Shown here piece after piece: positions 1 to 5,996 of a stretch of 9,638 nt of DNA. The notes below the pieces were generated by a model. That model was not told the origin of the DNA and ran no database searches. It saw nothing but the letters and a program-made list of their open reading frames with translations. Source of the DNA: Eubacterium sp. GTDB taxonomy: Bacteria > Bacillota_A > Clostridia > Lachnospirales > Lachnospiraceae. The translations under genes and the position numbers were made by a program. The DNA lies in the NCBI GenBank assembly GCA_024687845.1, contig JAILEL010000193.1, positions 1 through 9,638 of the forward strand, read 5' to 3'. Position 1 is the stretch's first letter. Every line of letters begins with the position of its first letter.

Positions 1-103
1 GCGGTCCAGACAGTGAATATGCTTAGACAAAGATTATAGTAATTGAGTCTGGAAGAGGTTATTTCTGAAAAGCTGGAAGAATGAAAAGTGATGGAGAATT
101 AGT
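1..103 (+). other. Leader upstream of the membrane-protein gene; no supportable gene
   Basis: All three forward frames stop within the first 40 bases (tag at 37-39, tga at 14-16, tag at 24-26). At most a 4-12 codon tail of an upstream gene could be present, and I cannot tell which frame that would be. A ribosome binding site, GGAG at 93-96, lies 7 nt before the ATG at 104. I see no convincing promoter, so the downstream gene is probably transcribed from further upstream as part of a polysaccharide operon. Confidence 0.5.
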
Positions 104-1174
104 ATGTCCCAAATAATCATGGCTATTTGCTGCTTTGTGATATATTTACTCATATATTATTTGGTGGGTGTTGCTGCATCGAAACTGTTCAGATTAGAGA
201 ATAGTCCGGTTCAGGAGCTTATTTATGGTATGTTTTTCTATGGAATAATATATTTCATTTATGTTCTTCCTATGAAGTTTTATCTTGTTCCTTTAGATGT
301 GATCGGTAAGATATGGCTTGTTTTCATTTCTGTTTTATGTGTTCTTATACTTAATATTTTTAGAAAATATATAGCTAAGAGCATTGAAAATGGAATTAAA
401 AGCTTTAAGGAACATAAGGCGCTTTCACTAGTCGTTACGATTTTTACAGCGGCTCAGATTACATTTATTGAGATTATATGCAGACTTGTAAATGGCTTCA
501 ATCAGGTCTGGTTTGTTGGCTGGGTAAGCACGGGAGTCTTTAATAATGAGCTTATGACTCATGATGTTGCTTCAGGGCTTGAGCTTAGTGTATTCAATAA
601 TGACAGGTATCTTTGTACCTTTTTAGATCATAGTGCTATGGTGTGTAAGCTTACTGGAATGCATACCATGGTTGAAGTAAGAACTGTACTCACAGCGGTC
701 TTTGTGTTGATGGAAAGTCTTGTAGTCTGGGAACTTGCCAAGTATTTAGGTAAGGATAGCGATACTAAGAAACTACTTATCTTCTTTCTCTACTGGGCCT
801 TTAGCAATTTAATGGTGGGATCACAGCTCCTTCCGGGTTATTTTACATTTTTCAGAACTTATGAAGGAAAGGGCTTTGTAATGAATGTTCCTATTCCTCT
901 TATGATGCTGCTTCTTTGGAAAATGTATGATACACCTGAGGACTGGGGGCTTCTTTGGAAATCAGCGATAGTCCTTTGGGGGAGTATGACATATTCCTTA
1001 TCTATGATGTTTACATTTCCGTTTGTACTTGCAGGATGGCTTCCATTCCTTCTTGTTAAGAAAGATAAAAAAGTTATTAAACATATAGTTGCAATGGGAG
1101 TTGTGTGTATGGCCTTTTTTGCAGTTTTTTATCTGGGAAGAACGGGAAAGATTGATCTTACCATATATAGATAA
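104..1174 (+). CDS. Polytopic membrane protein, N-terminal part of a split DUF6077-like (GT-C-type?) protein
   Basis: A 356-residue protein with about nine hydrophobic segments: roughly residues 3-25, 35-58, 64-86, 105-128, 187-212, 220-240, 262-278, 283-315 and 328-348. A large soluble loop lies at about 129-186 (its Asn-Asn-Glu and His-Asp residues are visible). The layout resembles the Lachnospiraceae DUF6077 membrane family, which sits in surface-polysaccharide loci and looks like GT-C glycosyltransferases; I infer this from pattern, not from a search. GGAG at 93-96 supports the start. The frame ends at TAA 1172-1174, just after a polar stretch following the last membrane segment, where a family member should continue into more membrane helices. 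The next open frame (1250-2131) supplies exactly those helices, so this is probably the front half of a broken gene. The truncated product could still insert in the membrane, but I doubt it is active alone. Confidence 0.72.
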   Translation: MSQIIMAICCFVIYLLIYYLVGVAASKLFRLENSPVQELIYGMFFYGIIYFIYVLPMKFYLVPLDVIGKIWLVFISVLCVLILNIFRKYIAKSIENGIKSFKEHKALSLVVTIFTAAQITFIEIICRLVNGFNQVWFVGWVSTGVFNNELMTHDVASGLELSVFNNDRYLCTFLDHSAMVCKLTGMHTMVEVRTVLTAVFVLMESLVVWELAKYLGKDSDTKKLLIFFLYWAFSNLMVGSQLLPGYFTFFRTYEGKGFVMNVPIPLMMLLLWKMYDTPEDWGLLWKSAIVLWGSMTYSLSMMFTFPFVLAGWLPFLLVKKDKKVIKHIVAMGVVCMAFFAVFYLGRTGKIDLTIYR

Positions 1175-1182
1175 ATATACTC

Positions 1183-1250
1183 TGCATTTCCAGGTTGAAA
1201 AGTTTATTTGATGAGTTTTGAGTATTACTGTGACTAAAGGATAAGAAAAA
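1183..1250 (+). other. Putative 68-nt insertion that splits the membrane-protein gene, flanked by TGCATTT repeats
   Basis: TGCATTT occurs at 1183-1189 and again at 1251-1257, 68 nt apart. Removing one copy plus the spacer joins CTG-CAT-TT to T-GAC-CCA and reads LHFDPNEHSG. The upstream frame needed for this (codons 1161 cca, 1164 tat, 1167 ata, 1170 gat) is open, and it connects to the 104-1174 frame if an AT dinucleotide is restored in the ATATAT tract at 1163-1168. Net change is 68 minus 2 = 66 nt, which explains why the two flanking frames are in the same phase although three in-phase stops (1172, 1196, 1235) separate them. The segment has no terminal inverted repeats and no ORF, so it is not a recognisable insertion sequence. 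The model is inference; two ancestral genes or an assembly error remain possible. Confidence 0.4.
1236..1241 (+). promoter_or_regulatory. Shine-Dalgarno sequence for the downstream half-gene, inside the putative insert
   Basis: AAAGGA lies 8 nt before the ATG at 1250-1252. Both the AAAGGA and the A of the ATG fall in the 68-nt segment proposed to be inserted. Without that segment the codon would be CTG (Leu). The segment therefore supplies a full start signal for the second half. Confidence 0.5.
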
Positions 1251-2131
1251 TGCATTTTGACCCAAATGAACATTCGGGAACTGAATATTTCTGGACAGCT
1301 ATGAAGCTGTATCTTACAACTTTCAATCCGGTTATAATTGTTATGCTGATTGGATATATAGGACTTCTTGTTTATTTTGCAGTTAAAGGAGACAAAAAGG
1401 AGAGAACCTTTTATCTTGTGAGTCTTGGAGTTCTATTAGTTGTATGCTACAATCCGTGGGTGGCATGGATTTTGGTGGATAAGTTTGGATTTGCTACAAG
1501 ATATTTCCGATTATTCTGGATAATTCCTTTGGCAATGGGGTATTCGTATTTTGGAATAAAGCTTTATGACAAGATAAAATCTGAGAAAAAAACAGTTGTA
1601 GCAATAGTACTTACCTTTGGACTTCTTGCATTTTCCTATCAGCAGGTATATGTGAAGTCGAAGTTTCCAGATATTTATACTGGAGCAACTGAGAATAACG
1701 GACTTGTTCCTATACCCAATATATATAGGGTTGAAGAGGATACTATGGAAGCCTGTCGGATAATAGAAGAGGATAGTGGTGATCCTCAGGCTGTAAAAAT
1801 GGCGGTTTATAACAGGGATGTTTTTATTGAAATAAGAACCTACGACGCTGCGATACTTCCAATGTTTCCATATGCGGTTATTAATCCAGTGAACTTGAAG
1901 GACGCAGTTGAGCAGGAAAACTGGAACGCAGCTCTGGGAGACCTTTTCGCGGTGAAGTTTGGTGGAACTAAAAAAAGCTATGTTACTTCAGATAGAATAT
2001 ATAAGATAGCAATGAATTCTGATTGTGAATACATAATACTCCCTAAAGATCATAAGTTGTATAAAAAATTCACCAAAAAGCTTCCCGTACTTGGTGAGGC
2101 AGGAAGATATACAGTGTTAAAGACTAAATAA
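1250..2131 (+). CDS. Membrane protein, C-terminal part of the split DUF6077-like protein
   Basis: A 293-residue protein. After a short polar N-terminus come four hydrophobic segments, roughly residues 25-45, 52-75, 87-104 and 115-132. A soluble C-terminal domain of about 150 residues follows, ending in a strand-like segment (DCEYIILPKD ... GRYTVLKTK). A polar tail closing with a short beta pattern after the last helices is what I expect for the C-terminus of DUF6077-like proteins, and there is no signal or N-terminal loop of its own. It is in the same phase as 104-1174, which supports an origin as one gene of about 650 residues. It has a usable start of its own (AAAGGA, 8 nt, ATG), so it may be translated as a separate subunit. 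Its stop lies 27 nt before the glycosyltransferase start, so the two are probably co-transcribed. No catalytic residues can be assigned. Confidence 0.7.
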   Translation: MHFDPNEHSGTEYFWTAMKLYLTTFNPVIIVMLIGYIGLLVYFAVKGDKKERTFYLVSLGVLLVVCYNPWVAWILVDKFGFATRYFRLFWIIPLAMGYSYFGIKLYDKIKSEKKTVVAIVLTFGLLAFSYQQVYVKSKFPDIYTGATENNGLVPIPNIYRVEEDTMEACRIIEEDSGDPQAVKMAVYNRDVFIEIRTYDAAILPMFPYAVINPVNLKDAVEQENWNAALGDLFAVKFGGTKKSYVTSDRIYKIAMNSDCEYIILPKDHKLYKKFTKKLPVLGEAGRYTVLKTK

Positions 2132-2158
2132 TCTTAATATCTATATAAAGGAAAAAAT

Positions 2159-4900
2159 ATGTCAGATAATAATACTCAGAGCTTCTTCTTCGATCGTTTA
2201 AGAAGCACTGTCAATTCTAAAAAAGAAATAGCTGTTCAGGGATATGCAGTTGATGGATTTCTTGAAGGACTCCGCCCAAGGGCTGCAATTTTCGTAAATG
2301 GGAAACCGGTGAAGGCGCTTAAATGTCGACTTGAGGCTGTCAAGCTTCCACCTATTCAGATGAGAAGACGAAAGGGTGAAACCATATCTTATTTAGGTGT
2401 ATTCTTCATAGATCTTTCTACTGTCAGAAGAGTATATCCATCTAATGCAAAGCTTGTTTTAGTTGGCGAAAAAAAGAAGGTCGGTTCCAAGGAGATTGAG
2501 CGCATTATGCTTTATAAGGGAAGTCTTTATAAAGCGCTTGACAGGATGAACAGCTTCTTCCTAAGTGTGGACATAGCTTATTATGAAGAAGGAAAGACAT
2601 ATATTAAGGGCTGGATGGCCGGAACACAGGCGACAGCCATAAAAATTGAGCCAGTAAAGGAAATGTCTGGAAAAGCGGCTAAGTCTATTGCTGGATTAAA
2701 TTCTGATGATGAAATCGGAGAGAATATATCTGATCAGGATTCTATAAGAGAAGAAAAGCTTTCAAGAAAAGAAATAAAAAAGCATATTAATAGTGATAGT
2801 TTTGATGCGGCAAAGTATTTGTCTGCTGGAGTTGACGGAACTTCAAGAGTTGGAAATTCAAATGCTTTGGGAATAATGGATTATAAGATCGAGTTTATTC
2901 CAAGAGATGATGTTCTGATTGAATTTCCGGAATGTCCTGATGATGCCTGTCTCGGGTTTGAAATCTCCGTTGATGGTGAATATAAGAAACTCAGAGTTAC
3001 AATGTCCGAGGGTGAAAGAAACTGCGTGCGAGAGATTCCGATGGGAAAGAATGATGATGAATTCTCCCGGTCCAATGTCATCTCAAGATATTCTGAGAAG
3101 GTGGTAAGAAACCTTCAGAATTATGGTGTCAGAGAGACGATGTCCAAGGTCAAGATTCATTTGTCACCATCTTATATAAATCTGAACAGAAATTATAATA
3201 AATGGATCAAGAAGAATTCACCGGACTTAGATGCGCTAAGAAAGCAGAAGAAAAAAGAAAAGCTTTTGGAATACAGACCGCTTTTCAGTGTTCTTGTGCC
3301 TCTTTATGAAACTGATGAGAAGTTTCTGGATGAACTGATTGATTCAATTCAGAATCAGACGTATTCAAACTGGGAAATCTGTTTTTCAGATGGAAGTCGT
3401 GATAGCTCAAGGCTTTCAGAAATCATTCAGAAATATTCAAAGAAGGATAGAAGAATCAAATATACTGCTGAACTTCCGGGACCACTTGGTATTTCATCCA
3501 ATACTAATCAGGCCTTCTCAATAGCAAAGGGAGATTTCATAATTTTGGGGGATCATGATGACCTGTTCACTCCGAATGCATTTTACGAATGCGTAAAGTT
3601 GATGAATAAGAATCTCTGTAAAAATCCAGCATATGAGCCTTCAGCAGATACATCAAAAGAATACGTAAGAAAATATGACACGATACTTGATGTTCTATAT
3701 ACGGATGAGGATAAAACCAACGCTAACGCAAAGAGACGATTTGAGCCGAATATAAAGCCGGATTTCAATCAGGAGCTTTTGGAGAGCTGTAATTACATTA
3801 CTCATATGTTTGTCGTCAGAAAGACACTGGTTGATGAAGTAGGACTTTTTAAAGATACCTATAACGGAGCGCAGGACTATGATTTCATTCTTCGCTGTAC
3901 CGAAAAAGCACGAAATGTAACTCATGTTCCTAAGGTTGTTTACAGCTGGAGAATAAATGATACTTCAACAGCCGGAAATCCTGCTGCAAAGATGTATGCT
4001 TATGACGCCGGAGCGCTTGCATTGCAGGCACATTATGACCGAATTGGATCCACAGCTAAGGCTGAGATTGGAGATCATCTGGGATATTATCATACTAGAT
4101 TTGAGATGAAGGGCAATCCTTTTGTGGTCGTAATAGTCATAGATGCAGATGACGATGATAAGTATAACCGGACAATGCAGTCAATACTGGATAAATCTGA
4201 TTTTAAAAATCTATCTTTTATCAGGATAAAGAATAATGGTGACAAGAGCCTTGCACCACAGCTGAATCGTGGTATTCAGGAGTTTGAAAAAGGCTTTAAG
4301 AAAAACGAGGAATTTAAGTCTGTAAAATCTGAGGATATATATGTTTTATTCATCGAGGCTGGAGTTACGATGATGGGTGAGGACGGCATTTCAAATATGC
4401 TGAGCTACATGTCCAATCGTCCTGATGTTGGCGCGATGGGAGGTAAGGTCTACTGTACTGATGGAACTATCTGCCACGCAGGTGTTGTCCTTGAGAAGGA
4501 AAAAGTTGTAGGCTGGATGTACATCCGTCACAGCATCTATGATGAAATGTATTTTAACTACAGCGCATATTCGGCCTTGAGGCGAGGAGTTACCCTGTTC
4601 AGACTAGAAGACATCAGACAAAACGGAAACTGGTCTGAAGACTACACGGGTGAATACACCATGATCGAATACACTTATCGTCTCACTCAGCAGGGTAAGA
4701 AATGTATCTATGACGCCAATGCTAATTTCCAGGCAAAAACCGAAAGAGGTTATGATGCTGATGAAGTATTCGAGCGTAAAGGTCTTACCAGAAAGGACCT
4801 CAGAATCTTCAGGTCAAAATATCCTGCAGTTTACGAGAAGGGGGACTTATATTTTACTAATATAGTAAAGGAAGAAGAGCAGAAAAATAATCGAGTGTAG
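2159..4900 (+). CDS. Bi-domain family 2 glycosyltransferase with N-terminal beta modules
   Basis: A 913-residue cytoplasmic protein with no signal peptide or membrane helix, likely acting in surface-glycan assembly at the inner face of the membrane. Residues about 22-125 and 132-290 look like two related beta-sandwich modules (patterns VQGYAVDGFLEG and IKGWMAG, then RDDV...LGFEISV). The second carries a charged, low-complexity insert at about 164-238. GT-A domain 1 covers about 375-600: FSVLVPLYET at 376, SDGSRD at 410-415, DHDD at 465-468 (nucleotide-sugar/metal site), TDED at 515-518, GAQDYDFILRC at 570-580 and VVYSWR at 593-598. A second GT2-like domain covers about 653-865 and keeps the fold signature DVGAMGGKVYCTDGTICHAG (756-775). 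In place of the usual NDxE metal motif after the LF strand it has EAGVT (733-737), so it is probably non-catalytic. AAAGGA at 2147-2152 sits 6 nt before the ATG. The acceptor and donor sugars cannot be read from sequence; dTDP-rhamnose is plausible because rmlA follows. Confidence 0.88.
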   Translation: MSDNNTQSFFFDRLRSTVNSKKEIAVQGYAVDGFLEGLRPRAAIFVNGKPVKALKCRLEAVKLPPIQMRRRKGETISYLGVFFIDLSTVRRVYPSNAKLVLVGEKKKVGSKEIERIMLYKGSLYKALDRMNSFFLSVDIAYYEEGKTYIKGWMAGTQATAIKIEPVKEMSGKAAKSIAGLNSDDEIGENISDQDSIREEKLSRKEIKKHINSDSFDAAKYLSAGVDGTSRVGNSNALGIMDYKIEFIPRDDVLIEFPECPDDACLGFEISVDGEYKKLRVTMSEGERNCVREIPMGKNDDEFSRSNVISRYSEKVVRNLQNYGVRETMSKVKIHLSPSYINLNRNYNKWIKKNSPDLDALRKQKKKEKLLEYRPLFSVLVPLYETDEKFLDELIDSIQNQTYSNWEICFSDGSRDSSRLSEIIQKYSKKDRRIKYTAELPGPLGISSNTNQAFSIAKGDFIILGDHDDLFTPNAFYECVKLMNKNLCKNPAYEPSADTSKEYVRKYDTILDVLYTDEDKTNANAKRRFEPNIKPDFNQELLESCNYITHMFVVRKTLVDEVGLFKDTYNGAQDYDFILRCTEKARNVTHVPKVVYSWRINDTSTAGNPAAKMYAYDAGALALQAHYDRIGSTAKAEIGDHLGYYHTRFEMKGNPFVVVIVIDADDDDKYNRTMQSILDKSDFKNLSFIRIKNNGDKSLAPQLNRGIQEFEKGFKKNEEFKSVKSEDIYVLFIEAGVTMMGEDGISNMLSYMSNRPDVGAMGGKVYCTDGTICHAGVVLEKEKVVGWMYIRHSIYDEMYFNYSAYSALRRGVTLFRLEDIRQNGNWSEDYTGEYTMIEYTYRLTQQGKKCIYDANANFQAKTERGYDADEVFERKGLTRKDLRIFRSKYPAVYEKGDLYFTNIVKEEEQKNNRV

Positions 4901-4914
4901 AAAAACGGCTACGA

Positions 4915-4941
4915 TTAACATTTTAATAGAGTTTATATAAT
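4915..4941 (+). promoter_or_regulatory. Possible weak promoter ahead of rmlA
   Basis: TTAACA at 4915-4920 and a perfect TATAAT at 4936-4941 lie in the 67-nt gap before rmlA, but the spacing is only 15 nt. It could give rmlA extra expression independent of the operon. A TATAAT match in such AT-rich DNA may be chance. Confidence 0.3.
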
Positions 4942-4967
4942 ATTTTTATACAAGGAGATTAAAAAGT

Positions 4968-5837
4968 ATGAAGGGAATTATTTTAGCAGGTGGTTCAGGA
5001 ACAAGACTTTATCCATTAACAAAGGCTGTATCAAAACAGCTTATGCCGGTTTATGACAAGCCGATGATTTATTATCCACTTTCAACACTTATGCTGGCAG
5101 GGATCAGAGAAGTGCTTATCATTTCAACGCCAAGAGATCTGCCATCTTTCAAGGAACTTTTCGGAACAGGTGAGCAGCTGGGAATGCAGTTCAGCTATGC
5201 AGTTCAGGAAACTCCAAGAGGACTTGCAGATGCATTTATCATAGGTGAAGAATTCATTGGGAACGATAATGTTGCACTTGTTTTGGGCGATAACATTTTC
5301 TATGGACAGAGCTTTACAAAGGTTTTGAAGGCTGCAGCAGCCAGAGAAAAGGGTGCGACTATATTCGGATACTATGTTAAGGATCCAAGAGAGTATGGTG
5401 TGGTTGAATTCGATGACAATGGAAAGGCACTTTCTATAGAGGAGAAGCCTGCAAATCCAAAGTCAAATTATGCTGTACCTGGACTTTATTTCTATGATAA
5501 TGATGTTGTTGAGATTGCAAAGAATGTTAAGCCTTCAGCAAGAGGAGAAATAGAGATTACATCAATAAATAATGAATACCTAAGTAGAGGAACTCTTATG
5601 GTTGAAACTCTTGGCCGTGGTTTTGCATGGCTGGATACAGGAAATCATGACATGCTTCTTGACGCTGCTGATTTTGTTGCAGCTTTTCAGAAGAGACAGG
5701 GAATGTACATCTCATGTATCGAAGAGATTGCATTCAGAAGAGGATTTATAGATAAACAGCAGCTGCTGAAGCTGGCAGAGCCTTTGATGAAGACTTCCTA
5801 TGGCCAGTATCTTGTAGATGTAGCTGAAGGATTATAA
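4968..5837 (+). CDS. rmlA: Glucose-1-phosphate thymidylyltransferase (dTDP-glucose pyrophosphorylase)
   Basis: A 289-residue protein, the normal length for short RmlA/RfbA. It joins dTTP and glucose 1-phosphate to give dTDP-glucose and pyrophosphate, the first step to dTDP-L-rhamnose and other dTDP-deoxy sugars, in the cytoplasm. The family motifs are all present: [11 protein letters not shown] at 8-18 (nucleotide-binding loop with R13), [17 protein letters not shown] at 22-38 (K23, K31), PRGLADAF at 83-90, LGDNIFYG at 106-113 (D108, metal ligand), EEKP at 158-161, PGLYFYD at 171-177 and RGEIEIT at 192-198. AAGGAG at 4952-4957, 10 nt before the ATG, supports the start. It follows the glycosyltransferase by 67 nt, in the same direction. 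rmlB, rmlC and rmlD are not beside it, so the rest of the pathway must be encoded outside this window. I see no strong terminator after it, so transcripts may run into the autolysin gene. Confidence 0.97.
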   Translation: MKGIILAGGSGTRLYPLTKAVSKQLMPVYDKPMIYYPLSTLMLAGIREVLIISTPRDLPSFKELFGTGEQLGMQFSYAVQETPRGLADAFIIGEEFIGNDNVALVLGDNIFYGQSFTKVLKAAAAREKGATIFGYYVKDPREYGVVEFDDNGKALSIEEKPANPKSNYAVPGLYFYDNDVVEIAKNVKPSARGEIEITSINNEYLSRGTLMVETLGRGFAWLDTGNHDMLLDAADFVAAFQKRQGMYISCIEEIAFRRGFIDKQQLLKLAEPLMKTSYGQYLVDVAEGL

Positions 5838-5850
5838 AAAAATGACGAAA

Positions 5851-5880
5851 CGTAATTATTTTGTAACAATTTTGTAACAA
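5851..5880 (+). promoter_or_regulatory. WalR/YycF-type box: tandem 11-bp repeats upstream of the autolysin promoter
   Basis: An exact 11-bp tandem repeat, TTTTGTAACAA, runs 5859-5869 and 5870-5880. Within it TGTAAC (5862-5867), five bases, and TGTAAC (5873-5878) fit the published WalR (YycF) consensus TGTWAH-N5-TGTWAH at every position. A third, imperfect half-site CGTAAT (5851-5856) keeps the same 11-bp pitch. The box ends 7 bp before the -35 element, on a one-turn period as expected for a dimeric OmpR-family regulator. WalR controls wall hydrolases in Bacillus and Staphylococcus, and the gene below is one. Other OmpR-family regulators such as PhoP also use 11-bp direct repeats, so the regulator is inferred. 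Confidence 0.65.
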
Positions 5881-5885
5881 ACGAG

Positions 5886-5914
5886 TTGACATAATTATTA
5901 TTTTATTTTATAAT
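5886..5914 (+). promoter_or_regulatory. Consensus sigma-A promoter of the autolysin gene
   Basis: TTGACA at 5886-5891, a 17-nt AT-rich spacer, and TATAAT at 5909-5914: both hexamers and the spacing are perfect consensus. The expected start of transcription is about 5921-5924. That gives a leader of about 75 nt to the ATG at 5997 and leaves no room for a ribosome site before the ATG at 5931. Confidence 0.88.
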
Positions 5915-5933
5915 GTCAAATTAGTGGTAAATG

Positions 5934-5963
5934 TTCAGCAGGTGGATAGAAACATCTGCTGAA
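5934..5963 (+). promoter_or_regulatory. 5' leader stem-loop of the autolysin mRNA
   Basis: TTCAGCAGGTG (5934-5944) pairs with CATCTGCTGAA (5953-5963) over 11 bp with one G-U pair, leaving an 8-nt loop. It would start about 10 nt from the predicted 5' end of the mRNA and is followed by an A-rich run, not a U-run, so it is not an intrinsic terminator. A 5'-end stabiliser or a protein/RNA target are possible roles. It lies 20 nt before the ribosome binding site and does not mask it. Confidence 0.65.
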
Positions 5964-5983
5964 AAAATAGAAAATCTAAGAGA

Positions 5984-5990
5984 AAGAAGG
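5984..5990 (+). promoter_or_regulatory. Ribosome binding site that sets the autolysin start at 5997
   Basis: AAGAAGG lies 6 nt before the ATG at 5997. The earlier in-frame ATG at 5931 has only a weak GTGG-like stretch in front and lies about 10 nt from the predicted transcript end. Starting at 5997 also puts the signal peptide at the very N-terminus. Confidence 0.75.
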
Positions 5991-5996
5991 TTTCAA

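Noticed and set aside
81..116. Short upstream ORF of 11 codons overlapping the first membrane-protein start
   Set aside because: It is too short, has only a weak purine stretch before it and no leader-peptide feature such as a run of one amino acid.
998..1273. Minus-strand frame of 91 codons across the gene break
   Set aside because: It lies antisense to two membrane-protein frames, is rich in Lys/Asn/His/Cys without a recognisable motif, and lacks a clear ribosome site.
5841..5862. AT-rich ACG/CGT hairpin followed by T-rich sequence, as a terminator for rmlA
   Set aside because: The stem has a mismatch after three pairs and very few GC pairs; too weak to call.
5859..5880. Tandem repeat read as a CRISPR or mobile-element end
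   Set aside because: It has only two 11-bp units, no spacers and no transposase; position next to a promoter fits an operator much better.
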